Source: JBGSUZ01 sp964404895 (lineage in GTDB: Bacteria; Bacillota; Clostridia; Peptostreptococcales; Acidaminobacteraceae). From it: 64,000 nt of DNA. A program made the position numbers and the translations under genes. The stretch's first letter is position 1. The number at the start of each line of letters is the position of its first letter. Positions 34,794 through 44,331 of the stretch are shown in pieces. The notes under the pieces are model-generated. The model was not told where the DNA came from and did not search any database. It was given only the letters and a program-made list of their open reading frames with translations. Location: positions 496,001 to 560,000 of the forward strand of contig CAYOLV010000002.1 in the NCBI GenBank assembly GCA_964404895.1, given 5' to 3'.

Positions 34794-36056
34794 GTGAAGC
34801 GACAAACGCTGCTCATTTTGGCATTATTCATTGCAGTGGTTATTGTTACAGATGTCCTTTACTTTGCCAATCAGACGGTGACCTTAAATTTCTATTCTCA
34901 CCCTGACATGAACGGTGCCCTCAGAGAATCCATTGCTGCATTTGAATCTAAAAACCCTAAAATTCACATCAACTTGGTGGAACTACCTGACAATACCAAT
35001 GAAAAGTACGAAATCATCAGCAGTAAACTGGCACTTAAAGACGGTTCAGTCGATATTCTTGATTCTGACGTGACATGGCCTTCCATCTTTGTAGAATCTG
35101 GCTGGGTGGAGCCTTTAGACAGGTATTTTACTGAAAAAGAGCTTTCAGAACACTTTTCCAGTTCAATTGAAGCAGCAAAAGTTGGAAAAAAACTCTATGG
35201 TATCCCTTATCGCTTCGACTCAGGTTTAATCTATTATAGAAAAGATTTACTAGATCAGTACGGTTTTAAGACACCCAGTTCGTTTTCTGAATTGATGGCT
35301 ATTTCGAGAGCCATTACATTAAAAGAGGACGGACTATTTGGTTATGCGGGTTCTTGGAAAAACTTCGAAGGACTTACTTGTAATTACTTAGAATTTTTAT
35401 GGGCATGCGATGGAGAATTGATTATTAATCAAAATGAGTCACCTATTGTCCGTATGGATGCACAACAAGGTTATGACGCCTTAAAACTGATGACTGATCT
35501 GATTTATAAATATCAAATCACGCCTGAAGAAGTCACTACTTACTCTAGCGGCGACGTTCGCAAACTTTTTTCAGAAGGTCGTTTGCTTTTCATGAGAGAC
35601 TGGCCAGCAGGTTGGGCTGTTATTAATGCTCCTGACTCCAAAGTCAAAGACAAAGTAGCCGTCATGCCCTTTGTTCATTTAAAAAACAATGCTACAAGTC
35701 CTGGAACTTATGGGGGTTGGCAGTATATGATCTCTAAGTACAGTCGACATAAATCAGCTTCTGTAAAGTTTTTAAAGTTTATAACCAGCGATAATGAACA
35801 ACGTAAAGGCTTCGAAGCTTATAGCTATTTACCCTCTAAGAAAAACCTGTATTTTGATGATGCTTTGATTCATCAAATGCCTTTCGCTCAAGAAATGGTC
35901 GATTATTTCAACCAATCAAAATTAAGGCCGCGTCAAGCCAATTACGATCAGATAAGCCTCATTATCCAAACGGAAGTTCACAAGACACTCTTAGGAGACC
36001 AATCGCCGGAAGAAGCTATTATCAACATGAATGATCTTCTTTCTAAGTTAGAATAG
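34794..36056 (+). CDS. Extracellular solute-binding protein, family 1-like, membrane anchored
   Basis: A 420-residue binding protein of the sugar-type SBP_bac_1 group (LNFYSHPDMNGALRESIAAFESKNPKI, GIPYRFDSGLIYYRKDLLDQYGF, GYAGSWKNFEGL, MRDWPAGWAVI). The N-terminus has one hydrophobic helix without a lipobox Cys, so it is a membrane anchor or uncleaved signal. A GTG at 34794 with GGAGG upstream is the likely start. No ABC permease or ATPase is nearby. The next gene is a sensor kinase 9 bases away, so this protein may act as a ligand receptor for signalling rather than transport. Confidence 0.85.
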   Translation: MKRQTLLILALFIAVVIVTDVLYFANQTVTLNFYSHPDMNGALRESIAAFESKNPKIHINLVELPDNTNEKYEIISSKLALKDGSVDILDSDVTWPSIFVESGWVEPLDRYFTEKELSEHFSSSIEAAKVGKKLYGIPYRFDSGLIYYRKDLLDQYGFKTPSSFSELMAISRAITLKEDGLFGYAGSWKNFEGLTCNYLEFLWACDGELIINQNESPIVRMDAQQGYDALKLMTDLIYKYQITPEEVTTYSSGDVRKLFSEGRLLFMRDWPAGWAVINAPDSKVKDKVAVMPFVHLKNNATSPGTYGGWQYMISKYSRHKSASVKFLKFITSDNEQRKGFEAYSYLPSKKNLYFDDALIHQMPFAQEMVDYFNQSKLRPRQANYDQISLIIQTEVHKTLLGDQSPEEAIINMNDLLSKLE

Positions 36057-36065
36057 AGGTTAATA

Positions 36066-37886
36066 ATGAAATTTTGTAAATCAACCTTTTTTATTTTATT
36101 GATTTCTATTTTGATAGCCATATTGGGGGTTGGAGGCGCATTTTCTTATTCAGAAAGAAGCGACTCTGATAATAGCTCCCACCCTGCGCCTTCAGTAAAA
36201 AAAACGCTGATAGTTATTGGCAGCTTAGACGATTATCCTTTAATGTACGCTAATATAGAAGGCGAGGCCGCAGGAATGGCAGTTGATTTATTAACTGACT
36301 TTTCCAAAGCATACGGCTATGAAATCAAATATGAGCTTTATCCTTCCAATAAAGTCGATGAAGTGTTTAAAGACCACGGCGACATGAAATACGTGAGTTT
36401 ACCTTTGAATGTCAACGAAACAGACTCACAACAGCTTGCCTTCTATTATAAGGACTATACCCTTTTTACTAAAAACAATGCCCTTAGCACTCATATGACA
36501 TTTGATAAAATTATTAATCAGTTAAAATCTCATAAAGGAAAAAACGCAGCCATCGCCTATAAAGGGCTTGATTCTAATGCTGCTTTTTTAGAAACCCAGC
36601 TCCATATTTTGCCTTACAAAAGTTACAAAACATATTCAACCCTATTAAAAGACCTCAACAATGACGTAGTCGCATACGCCCTCATACCAGATGACCTCGG
36701 AAATAAATTAGTCAAAGAAATGAATTTCAGACAAATTCATTATATACATTCAACGATTTACACAGAATCCTCGCGATTCGTCCTTTCAAAGGACTCCAAG
36801 GCACTTTATTATGATTTAGGTCAGTATCTCAACCTCATAAAAGAAAACGGGAAGCGGAGTCAACTGATTTCTAAATGGTTTGATGATCCTGGTGAATCCA
36901 AAGAAGTCTCTGATTTGATGGTTGGTCTTAACGTTTTAGCGGCCATTTCAATTATGGTGATTTTATTAATGGCTTACCGCAATTTTGTCATGCAGAAAAT
37001 TATTGATGGGAAGACCCGAGAAATCATTGAACAAAATGAGTTAAATGAAGATTTGTACGGTAAACTTTTGAAAAAAGAACAGTTTAAGAATACTTATTTT
37101 TTAAACTTGTCCCATGAGTTGCGAACCCCTATCAGTGTTATACTTAATGCGGCGCAAATGATGGATGCGAGCAAGGGTGTATTTCGGCAAGAGGATGGCT
37201 CCAGCGACCTGCAATTGAGCAAAGCGCAGAAGTACAATGGCATTATTCGCACCAACTGTTATAGGCTCCTTAGAGTCATTACCAATTTAATTGATATCAA
37301 TCGACTGGACGCCAACGACTTCAGTTTAAGAGTTTGTCCGCTTAATATTGTAGACCTCATGCAAAAGCTTAACCATCAATTGATTGAGCAAGGTTATTTG
37401 AACTCAGAAAGTCTAATGATCAGTAGCAATAAAGAATTAATTTGGATCTCAGCCGATGCCTATGAAATGACGCGAATTTTTCTGAATCTCCTATCCAATT
37501 CCATTAAGTTTTGCGATGAAGACCCTCGTATTCACATTGAAATCGTTGAAAAAGAAGGATTTGTTGAAATCTACTATCATGACAACAGTGAAGGTATTAC
37601 AGACGAAATGTTGCCTGAACTGTTCACTCGATTTTATTTTGAGTCTTCCGTTTTAGTCAAAAAACATGAAGGCAGTGGTCTTGGACTCTACTTGGCGCGG
37701 GAACTTCTTGCTATGCACCAAGGCAAAATTCAAGTACGAACTGAGCCAAATGCATTCTCTTATCTCATTACCTTGCCTTTATCGACAGAGTCTTCCACGC
37801 ATTTATTGGATTCTGAATTTAAACAGGGCGACTTTAACCAATTGATTCGAATGGAGTTTGCTGCTATTGTAAAAAGAAAAATATAA
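36066..37886 (+). CDS. Sensor histidine kinase with periplasmic-binding-type input domain
   Basis: A 606-residue kinase. It has a signal or anchor helix (about 8-27), an extracellular domain like SBP_bac_3 (GSLDDYPLMYANIEGEAAGMAVDLL, through about 275), a membrane helix (about 282-303), a coiled coil, and a HisKA domain with NLSHELRTPISV. The HATPase domain has NLLSNSIKF, a poorly kept N-box glycine segment (DNSEGITDEML) and EGSGLGLYLARELL. It is co-directional and nearly contiguous with the separate binding protein, so two binding-protein-like sensors work side by side. No response regulator follows; a terminator lies at its end. Confidence 0.88.
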   Translation: MKFCKSTFFILLISILIAILGVGGAFSYSERSDSDNSSHPAPSVKKTLIVIGSLDDYPLMYANIEGEAAGMAVDLLTDFSKAYGYEIKYELYPSNKVDEVFKDHGDMKYVSLPLNVNETDSQQLAFYYKDYTLFTKNNALSTHMTFDKIINQLKSHKGKNAAIAYKGLDSNAAFLETQLHILPYKSYKTYSTLLKDLNNDVVAYALIPDDLGNKLVKEMNFRQIHYIHSTIYTESSRFVLSKDSKALYYDLGQYLNLIKENGKRSQLISKWFDDPGESKEVSDLMVGLNVLAAISIMVILLMAYRNFVMQKIIDGKTREIIEQNELNEDLYGKLLKKEQFKNTYFLNLSHELRTPISVILNAAQMMDASKGVFRQEDGSSDLQLSKAQKYNGIIRTNCYRLLRVITNLIDINRLDANDFSLRVCPLNIVDLMQKLNHQLIEQGYLNSESLMISSNKELIWISADAYEMTRIFLNLLSNSIKFCDEDPRIHIEIVEKEGFVEIYYHDNSEGITDEMLPELFTRFYFESSVLVKKHEGSGLGLYLARELLAMHQGKIQVRTEPNAFSYLITLPLSTESSTHLLDSEFKQGDFNQLIRMEFAAIVKRKI

Positions 37887-37918
37887 AACCCACTGTTTAC
37901 AATTAACAGTGGGTTTTT
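37886..37918. terminator. Bidirectional terminator after the sensor kinase
   Basis: Perfect 12-bp arms AAACCCACTGTT and AACAGTGGGTTT with T-rich ends on both strands. It separates the plus-strand kinase from the convergent cysE. Confidence 0.9.
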
Positions 37919-37930
37919 CATATGCATTTC

Positions 37931-38509
37931 TTAAATGACCATATTGTTGTAAATCTTTTTATTTTTATAATCTTCAATTTCTACAACTGCTTTTTTAAGA
38001 ACAGGTCTTGCAGGTATTCCCACTGCAGTGGTATTTTCTTTTACACCTTCAAGAACAACGCTGTTAGCCCCAATCTTGCTGTAATCAGATATTTCGATTG
38101 GTCCTAATATTTTTGCGCCAGATCCCACAATCACATAATTTCCAAGGGTAGGATGTCTTTTGCCCTGATCTTTGCCAGTTCCTCCCAAAGTTACCCCTTG
38201 ATAAAGGGTCACATAATCACCTATTTCGGCCGTTTCCCCAATGACTACACCCATGCCATGGTCTATGAAGAGAGCTTTTCCTATGGTTGCCCCAGGGTGA
38301 ATTTCTATCCCTGTAAAGAATCTAGAAACCTGAGAAATCCATCTTGCTAGAAAATACCTATGATGTCTGTGGAGCCAGTTGGCTATTCTATAGGCGCCTA
38401 CAGCATGAACCGAAGGGTATAGTAGCAATACTTCTAGGTAACTTTTCGCTGCAGGGTCTCTGTCTTTAACGCTATCTAAATGCCCTTTAATCGATTTTAA
38501 TAAATTCAT
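37931..38509 (-). CDS. cysE: Serine O-acetyltransferase
   Basis: A 192-residue CysE (short EpsC-like form) making O-acetylserine from serine and acetyl-CoA. It has an N-terminal helical domain (RDPAAKSYLEVLLLYPSVHAV) and a left-handed beta-helix with hexapeptide repeats, including IHPGATIGKALFIDHGMGVVIGETA, GVTLGGTGK and RHPTLG. The C-terminal tail after IPARPVLKK is present. The ATG at 38507-38509 follows AAGGAGG. It lies 72 bases after cysK, in the same T-box-controlled operon. Confidence 0.95.
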   Translation of the reverse strand: MNLLKSIKGHLDSVKDRDPAAKSYLEVLLLYPSVHAVGAYRIANWLHRHHRYFLARWISQVSRFFTGIEIHPGATIGKALFIDHGMGVVIGETAEIGDYVTLYQGVTLGGTGKDQGKRHPTLGNYVIVGSGAKILGPIEISDYSKIGANSVVLEGVKENTTAVGIPARPVLKKAVVEIEDYKNKKIYNNMVI

Positions 38510-38581
38510 AGGTTCCTCCTTCTTGCCGAGAATGTTGCTACTCCAAAATACTTCGTCTTTCATCCCGAAATCATTCGTGTC

Positions 38582-39496
38582 TTATACTCCGAAAACACCC
38601 ATGGACATGTACTTGTCTCCGCCGTCTGGGGCTACTGTCAATACTTTGCTCCCCTTAGGCATATTTTTGGCAATCTCTAAAGCCATGTAGACATTGGCAC
38701 TTGCAGATATACCAAGGAACAAACCTTCTTCGCTCACGAGTCTCTGTGCCATGGCAAAGGCATCTTCATCGTCTACCACCTTCACTTGATCCACAATGGC
38801 CTCTTTGTAGAGTTCAGTTATGAAACCGGCCCCAATACCTTGAATTTTGTGAGGTCCAGGCTGATTGCCACTAATGACCGCAGATTTTGAAGGTTCTACC
38901 GCTATAATTTCAATTTGCTTATAATGTTCTTTTAAACGTCTGCCCACGCCTGAAATTGTTCCACCTGTTCCAACGCCAGCTAGAAAGACATCTAATTGAT
39001 CGAAGTCCTGAATAATTTCTTCAGCAGTCACTTCATAGTGAATTTTGCTGTTGTTTTTGTTGGTAAACTGCTGTGGCACAAAATAATCAGGGCTGCTCTT
39101 TTGGAGCTCATCCGCGTAGGCGATTGCCCCCTTCATACCCTTTGAACCTTCTGTGAGAATCAACTCAGCTCCATATGCTTTAATGATATTTCGTCTTTCT
39201 ACACTCATGGTCTCTGGCATGACAATTACAACTTTGTAGCCTTTCAATCTGCCAATCATTGCCAATCCAATACCTGTATTGCCACTTGTTGGCTCTAGAA
39301 TGGTCATGCCCGGTTTAAGCAAGCCGTCTTTTTCTGCTTCTTGAATCATACTGAGGGCTGCTCTGTCTTTCACACTACCTCCTGGGTTTTTACCTTCCAG
39401 CTTGATGTAAACCTCTGCGCCATTTGGATCTGCAAGGTTGCTTAATTTTAATACGGGTGTGTTGCCAATCATTTCAAGTAAATTGTTATAAATCAT
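38582..39496 (-). CDS. cysK: Cysteine synthase (O-acetylserine sulfhydrylase)
   Basis: A 304-residue PLP enzyme that makes cysteine from O-acetylserine and sulfide. The PLP lysine is in GGSVKDRAAL; EPTSGNTGIGLA, GVGTGGTISG and the C-terminal TVAPDGGDKYMS are intact. The ATG at 39494-39496 matches the family N-terminus (MIYNNLLEMIGNTPVLKL). The 50-codon upstream extension reads into the T-box leader and is not real. The operon order cysK-cysE downstream of a cysteine T-box makes this the main sulfide-assimilation unit seen here. Confidence 0.96.
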   Translation of the reverse strand: MIYNNLLEMIGNTPVLKLSNLADPNGAEVYIKLEGKNPGGSVKDRAALSMIQEAEKDGLLKPGMTILEPTSGNTGIGLAMIGRLKGYKVVIVMPETMSVERRNIIKAYGAELILTEGSKGMKGAIAYADELQKSSPDYFVPQQFTNKNNSKIHYEVTAEEIIQDFDQLDVFLAGVGTGGTISGVGRRLKEHYKQIEIIAVEPSKSAVISGNQPGPHKIQGIGAGFITELYKEAIVDQVKVVDDEDAFAMAQRLVSEEGLFLGISASANVYMALEIAKNMPKGSKVLTVAPDGGDKYMSMGVFGV

Positions 39497-39544
39497 CTTT
39501 TTTTCTCCTCTTCGACTTGTATATGGTTTGAATGCCTCTATTTT

Positions 39545-39835
39545 TCCAACAAAAAAAGCCCCGTCTCTTATATATATAAGAGACGAAGCTTGTACTCCGC
39601 GGTTCCACTCTAATTGATCTTTCGATCCATCTTTTGACACGACCATGTCTCATCTCTATAACGGGAGAACCCGATGCAGCCTACTTAATTCGGTGCATTG
39701 CTCGGAAGGGCACTTCATATGAACACACGTAAGGGATTCTCACCAACACCCTCTCTCTTAGACGTCTATTTCAGACTACTTTCCTTCGTCACCGCATTTC
39801 CTACTTAATTTGTCAGATTTAACTTAAGCTCATTC
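39545..39835 (-). promoter_or_regulatory. Cysteine T-box riboswitch leader
   Basis: The minus strand carries a full T-box leader. It contains the T-box core AGAGTGGAACCGCGG (39596-39610), followed by a strong terminator stem GTCTCTTATATATATAAGAGAC with a seven-T run (about 39550-39588). Upstream are Stem I elements, including AGAGAGAGGG and a GGTGAGAA motif, and a CCGAGCAA segment directly followed by TGC and A. The TGC at 39695-39697 is the likely specifier codon, for cysteine. Uncharged tRNA-Cys would favour antitermination and expression of cysK-cysE. Confidence 0.92.
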
Positions 39836-39888
39836 TATCAGCCAAATAATCATTCGTCAATACTATTTTGAATATTTTTTTGAAATGA

Positions 39889-40830
39889 TTACAAAACCCA
39901 AGGGGCACCGTTAACTCGCTCAATCAGGAAGGCAATAAATCCTTCCACGTCTACCTCTAGTCCTACATAAACATTAGGTGCTTTGTGCCATCTGTGCTCA
40001 AAGTCGCACACCGTCTGGCCATCGCAATATTGACTTTGAGTTTCAACGCCTACAAAAAGATGCTCTGTCTTTACAAACTCAGGATTAATCGCCATGGTTA
40101 CTGCAAGAGGGTCATGCATAGAACACCCGTAAATACCATTCGCTTTGAAATAACGCTCCATATAGTCATTGGTTACATTCATGACGAACTGAGCCACTGG
40201 CGAATCTTTTCTGAGCTGACTAAAATGTTCTCTTCTCAACAGTGATTTTTTAGTGACATCTAAGCCAATCATAGTGACCTTCATGCCCGATTGAAAAACA
40301 ATTTCTGCCGCTTCAGGATCAATGGCAATGTTAAATTCAGCTGCAGGGGACTCATTCCCTTTTTCTTTTACCGCCCCACCCATGACAATAACTTCTTTGA
40401 ACTGGGACTTTAAGTCTGGAAACTGATCCAAGGCAACTGCTAAATTTGTCTGAGGGCCAGTCATAACCAAGGTAATTTCCCCAGGGTATTTTTGAGCCAT
40501 TTCATGATAGAAAGTCCAAGCTTCTTTTTTCTCGCTGTAGACCACCTCTATTTCCTCGAGTTGACCTGCCATGCCAGAGGCCCCGTGAATTTCCACTGCG
40601 TATCTAATTTTGCGCTTCAGGGGTGATTCAGCCCCTTTGTAAACACCGATTTTATCCATTCCCAATAACTTGAGAACCCTCTGGGTATTTTTTGTAGCCG
40701 ATTCCAAATCAATATTACCTGAAACGGTAGTAATACCTAACAATTCAATTTCTGGAGCGGTTGCCGCAAGTATGATTCCAATTGCATCATCTATGCCTGT
40801 GTCTACGTCTAAAATTATTTTCTTTTTCAT
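39889..40830 (-). CDS. Nucleoside hydrolase (IunH/RihA family)
   Basis: A 313-residue calcium-dependent N-ribohydrolase cleaving nucleosides to base and ribose. The N-terminal DVDTGIDDA provides the metal aspartates, followed by GNIDLESATKNTQRVL, VMTGPQTNLAVAL, VMGGAV, AEFNIAIDPEAA and HDPLAVTM near the end. Length is typical. The ribosome binding site is weak. It is close to the GGDEF gene (38 bases downstream of that gene's stop), possibly in one transcript. Confidence 0.93.
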   Translation of the reverse strand: MKKKIILDVDTGIDDAIGIILAATAPEIELLGITTVSGNIDLESATKNTQRVLKLLGMDKIGVYKGAESPLKRKIRYAVEIHGASGMAGQLEEIEVVYSEKKEAWTFYHEMAQKYPGEITLVMTGPQTNLAVALDQFPDLKSQFKEVIVMGGAVKEKGNESPAAEFNIAIDPEAAEIVFQSGMKVTMIGLDVTKKSLLRREHFSQLRKDSPVAQFVMNVTNDYMERYFKANGIYGCSMHDPLAVTMAINPEFVKTEHLFVGVETQSQYCDGQTVCDFEHRWHKAPNVYVGLEVDVEGFIAFLIERVNGAPWVL

Positions 40831-40868
40831 TCTTCACTTAACCTAACCTTTTCGTCAATTTTATTTAG

Positions 40869-42845
40869 CTACATACTCAACTTCTTTTCATGCATTTTAG
40901 TCATAATAGTGGCAAAGACCTCTTCGGAACTTTTTCCCTCATTTGGGAATTTACACTGAACCGTTACAACGTGATAATGAATCGAATGATCCAATGATTC
41001 TATTTCGCAACAGTTGGCCACAAATTGAGCCAGTTGCTGTTCGACTACTTGCTCATCAATATCGCCACCGAGTACCACAGCAAACTCATCCCCTGAAATT
41101 CTGGCAATAAATGCCCCTTCAAAGGTTCTCTTTAAACGTGCTGAGAGATCTTTTAAAACTTGATCCCCTTGAAGATAGCCATAGGTTTCATTGGTTTTCT
41201 TAAAGTCCACAATATCCATGTAAATGACACGGCCCCATAAGTGATTTTCAAAATACCGATTGAGCTCTCTCTCAAAGTTTTGGCGATTGGCTAGTCCTGT
41301 AATTTGGTCGAAGTAGGCCATTTTAAGCACTTGCTCTTCATTGTTTTTTTGCTCAGTCACATCTAAATGAGAGCCCGCAAAAGTAACCATATGACCTTCT
41401 GTATCAAACTCTGCCTTGCCTCTGCTTTGAATCAATCTATAGTTGCCACTTAGATCCATGACTCTGTAAACCTCATGGAAGTAAGGGGTCTCTTTATTCA
41501 GGTGGCGCTCAATACCTGCATAAAAACGGGTTCTATCCTCAGGGTGAATCCGTTCAATCCAGTTTTCGAGATGAGCCGTCCTCGAGTCTTCGAAGAAATT
41601 TCTAAACCATTTGCTTGAGAAAAATTTCAATTGTCTTTCCGCATCAAGTTCCCAAAGACCTTCATTTGAAGCATCAAATACCAGCTTGTATCTGCGTTCG
41701 CTTAAGGCTATTTGGTCTCGATTTCTAATCAACTCATCATATTGATCTTGCAAGGTTTCTTCGGAAGCGCTGAGTTCTTCATATAGAGCCGTCATCTCTT
41801 CCCGAGAAGCCCTAATACTACTGGACATTTGGTTAAACTGACGCATCATCAAGGCAATTTCATCATTGCCTTTATCAGCAACTTTCACCTCGTACATGCC
41901 CTCTTCTGTCTTCTTCATACCATCTATCAATCGATAGATGGGACGTGTCACTCTATCAGAGAAGTAAATAATAATCACCAAAGTAATCAAAGCAAATATC
42001 AACGAAATTTTTTGAATACTCTTCATTTGGCTATTGATAAGCTTGTTGATTTCGCTACGGTTGATAACAGTAATGACATACAGTTTATCGGTTATCTTCT
42101 GGGAGCGGAAGTTGTAATGTTCGCCCTCAAACACTTCGGTTTCCAGTGCTTTTTCCACACCTTCATCGATGTATTTAGTGTACTTAATATTAAGTCCTTC
42201 AAAACTTGGATTGCTGTGAAGGAGAATTTCACCTAACTCATCTACGACAAACATTTCACCCATTGTGCCCAGAGCTTCTGCTCTTAGTTGTTCTCTCATG
42301 CTGCTCATTTCAATATCTATGCCAACAACGCCCTCTTTATTTCGATACTTATAATATTTTGATACTGTAAGCACCAGTTGTTTTGAGCCTTGGTCAATAT
42401 ACGGGCCAAACCAATTGCTTTTGTCTTTTTCTAACATGGCCATCTGATACCAGCTTCTGAGTCTAGGATCATACCCAGCTGGTAAAATATCCTCAGGGTA
42501 AAGAAACATTTCGCCTTCAGCTGTTCCCACATAACAGTTTGGGGTAATTCCAGAGCTTTCTTGGAGCACACGAACCAAGCGCTGCATATCATCTTTGACC
42601 ACATTTAACTTGTCGTCATAAATGTATTGAACGTTATTCGCCATACTTGTTATATTACGTTCATTATTGGAAAGAAGATCTTGAACATACTTCAATATTG
42701 AAGAGGTAGCAAATTGAGCCTCTCGGTCATATTTTTCGTCTACCATCACTTGAAGCTTATCTACCATAATTTGATTGATTACAATCTGAGGCAGCAAAGA
42801 GACACCTAATAAAATAATGAGCATTTTATAACGGATTTTGAACAC
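40869..42845 (-). CDS. Cache-HAMP-PAS-GGDEF diguanylate cyclase candidate
   Basis: About 658 residues. Order: an anchor helix (about 5-25), an extracellular dCache domain (to about 265, with DPRLRSWYQMAM), a second membrane helix (about 280-300), HAMP (about 300-355), a coiled coil, PAS (about 385-505), and GGDEF (about 520-658). The signature reads SGDEF rather than GGDEF, a variant found in some active enzymes. The rest (YMDIVDFKKTNETYGYLQGDQVL) fits, but the C-terminal end looks short, so activity is not certain. The GTG at 42843-42845 is chosen because AAAGGAGG lies seven bases upstream. Confidence 0.85.
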   Translation of the reverse strand: MFKIRYKMLIILLGVSLLPQIVINQIMVDKLQVMVDEKYDREAQFATSSILKYVQDLLSNNERNITSMANNVQYIYDDKLNVVKDDMQRLVRVLQESSGITPNCYVGTAEGEMFLYPEDILPAGYDPRLRSWYQMAMLEKDKSNWFGPYIDQGSKQLVLTVSKYYKYRNKEGVVGIDIEMSSMREQLRAEALGTMGEMFVVDELGEILLHSNPSFEGLNIKYTKYIDEGVEKALETEVFEGEHYNFRSQKITDKLYVITVINRSEINKLINSQMKSIQKISLIFALITLVIIIYFSDRVTRPIYRLIDGMKKTEEGMYEVKVADKGNDEIALMMRQFNQMSSSIRASREEMTALYEELSASEETLQDQYDELIRNRDQIALSERRYKLVFDASNEGLWELDAERQLKFFSSKWFRNFFEDSRTAHLENWIERIHPEDRTRFYAGIERHLNKETPYFHEVYRVMDLSGNYRLIQSRGKAEFDTEGHMVTFAGSHLDVTEQKNNEEQVLKMAYFDQITGLANRQNFERELNRYFENHLWGRVIYMDIVDFKKTNETYGYLQGDQVLKDLSARLKRTFEGAFIARISGDEFAVVLGGDIDEQVVEQQLAQFVANCCEIESLDHSIHYHVVTVQCKFPNEGKSSEEVFATIMTKMHEKKLSM

Positions 42846-42858
42846 GGCATGACCTCCT

Positions 42859-42878
42859 TTATTGGGCTCCCCCAATAA
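42859..42878 (-). promoter_or_regulatory. Hairpin directly upstream of the ribosome binding site of the GGDEF gene
   Basis: TTATTGGG (42859-42866) pairs with CCCAATAA (42871-42878) around a four-base loop. On the minus strand its last A residues abut AAAGGAGG. It has no T-run, so it is more likely a translational control element or mRNA-stabilising stem than a terminator. Confidence 0.45.
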
Positions 42879-42913
42879 GCAATATCTTAGGATTTATATA
42901 CCCATTTGAAAGC

Positions 42914-44254
42914 TCAATCCAACCTTTTGACAAAGTCTATCAAAATTTCGTGCTCATTCTCTATAGTTTCTGATATAACCGCCTCCAGAGCCCGCTTCAA
43001 CCCGTTTCCAACAGCTGGACCCTTCATCCCCAATGCTAAGAGATCTTGACCATTGATTTTTAAATCCTTCAATGAGAAGGCTAAATGTTCTTTAAGAATC
43101 TCGTCGCAGAGTTCACTCATCTTTTCAATTTGACGAAGATGCTCCGTTCGATCTCCTAAACATGCCGTTGTGTCCGCCTTTTGCAAAGCGAAAAACAAAT
43201 CTAAATATTCCACCCCAACTTTGGAGAGCAACCTTCTAGCCGACGTCCTTGTGGGATTTTCATACATTCTCATATGCTGAATAACCAGTAATTTCACCGA
43301 CTCTATATCTTTGTTAGGGTATTTTAATCGCTTCATAAACTGTTCGGCATAGGTCTCTGAATTTTTTTGATGCCCGTAGAAATGCCCAACTCCAGCCTCG
43401 TCAAATGTTAAAGTATCCACTTTTCCTATGTCATGGCATAGGGCGGCAAGTCTAAGCCATAAGCCCTCTTGATCATTTTTACTTGCAAACTGAGTAGCAT
43501 TATTAAAAACTTTTAAAGTATGCTCATAGACGTCATCGCCGTGGGCAGGGTGATGTTGAATAAAGCCTTTGCACCGAGTCAACTCTGGAAAAAACTGCTC
43601 CAGTAGTCCCATTTCTTCCAGTAGCCTCAAACCTTTTTCTGCCGACTGTCCCATGATGATTTTATTAAATTCTTCCCGAACGCGCTCTGCACTTAAATTG
43701 CTGATGTCCACTTGATTCAATAGACTTTCGTCAAAAGAACCCACTTCAGGGGGTCGGAGATCGTAACGACACATGAATCTGACATATCTCAGAATGCGTA
43801 TTTTATCTTCAGTTATGCGGGCGATAGGGTCGCCTACAAACCTCAAAATACCTGATTCTATATCCTTCTGACCCTGAAAATAATCAATTACTTCCCCTGA
43901 TAGGGTCATTGCCATGGCGTTGATTGTAAAATCTCGACGTTCTAAATCTGTTTTCAAGTCTTGAGCAAAAGCAACGACTTTCGGTCTTCTGCCGTCATAG
44001 TCTGACTCAAGTCTAAACGTTGTCACCTCGAAAGAACCTTCTTCGTTGATTACAGTAATGGTGCCATAGTCTTTTCCCGTTGGAATGGTTTTTTCAAATA
44101 ATGCTTCCACCTGATCCGGATGAGCATTGGTGGCGATATCAATATCTTTAGGTTCTATCCCCAACAAGGTATCCCTCACGCAACCGCCTACAAAATAAGC
44201 TTGAAATCCACTCTCTATTAATCTATTTAAAATTGAGCTGCCTTTCAATGTCAT
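42914..44254 (-). CDS. cca: CCA tRNA nucleotidyltransferase with HD domain
   Basis: A 446-residue class II nucleotidyltransferase that adds or repairs the 3' CCA of tRNA. It has YFVGGCVRDTLLG, the catalytic DIDIAT motif, RRDFTINAMAM, the nucleotide-discriminating segment (LSAERVREEFNKII), and a C-terminal HD domain (HDIGKVDT, HMRM). The ATG at 44252-44254 is preferred over an upstream GTG. A TATAAT about 35 bases before it may be its -10 (44286-44291). Confidence 0.94.
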   Translation of the reverse strand: MTLKGSSILNRLIESGFQAYFVGGCVRDTLLGIEPKDIDIATNAHPDQVEALFEKTIPTGKDYGTITVINEEGSFEVTTFRLESDYDGRRPKVVAFAQDLKTDLERRDFTINAMAMTLSGEVIDYFQGQKDIESGILRFVGDPIARITEDKIRILRYVRFMCRYDLRPPEVGSFDESLLNQVDISNLSAERVREEFNKIIMGQSAEKGLRLLEEMGLLEQFFPELTRCKGFIQHHPAHGDDVYEHTLKVFNNATQFASKNDQEGLWLRLAALCHDIGKVDTLTFDEAGVGHFYGHQKNSETYAEQFMKRLKYPNKDIESVKLLVIQHMRMYENPTRTSARRLLSKVGVEYLDLFFALQKADTTACLGDRTEHLRQIEKMSELCDEILKEHLAFSLKDLKINGQDLLALGMKGPAVGNGLKRALEAVISETIENEHEILIDFVKRLD

Positions 44255-44294
44255 ATGTCTCACGCCTTTCAGATTTTCATAAGGCTATTATATC

Positions 44295-44331
44295 AAAAAA
44301 AGAAGCGAGAGGCATCGAGCCTTCTCGCTTC
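44295..44331 (-). terminator. Terminator of the CD3324-family gene
   Basis: Arms GAAGCGAGA and TCTCGCTTC (with inner pairs) and seven Ts on the minus strand. The 44332-44519 stretch between it and the gene shows no further gene, only a small GGGTGC...GCATGCCC stem. Confidence 0.85.

Noticed and set aside
39497..39646. 50-codon N-terminal extension of cysK
   Set aside because: It translates the T-box terminator and T-box core; family members start at MIYNNLLEMIGNTP.
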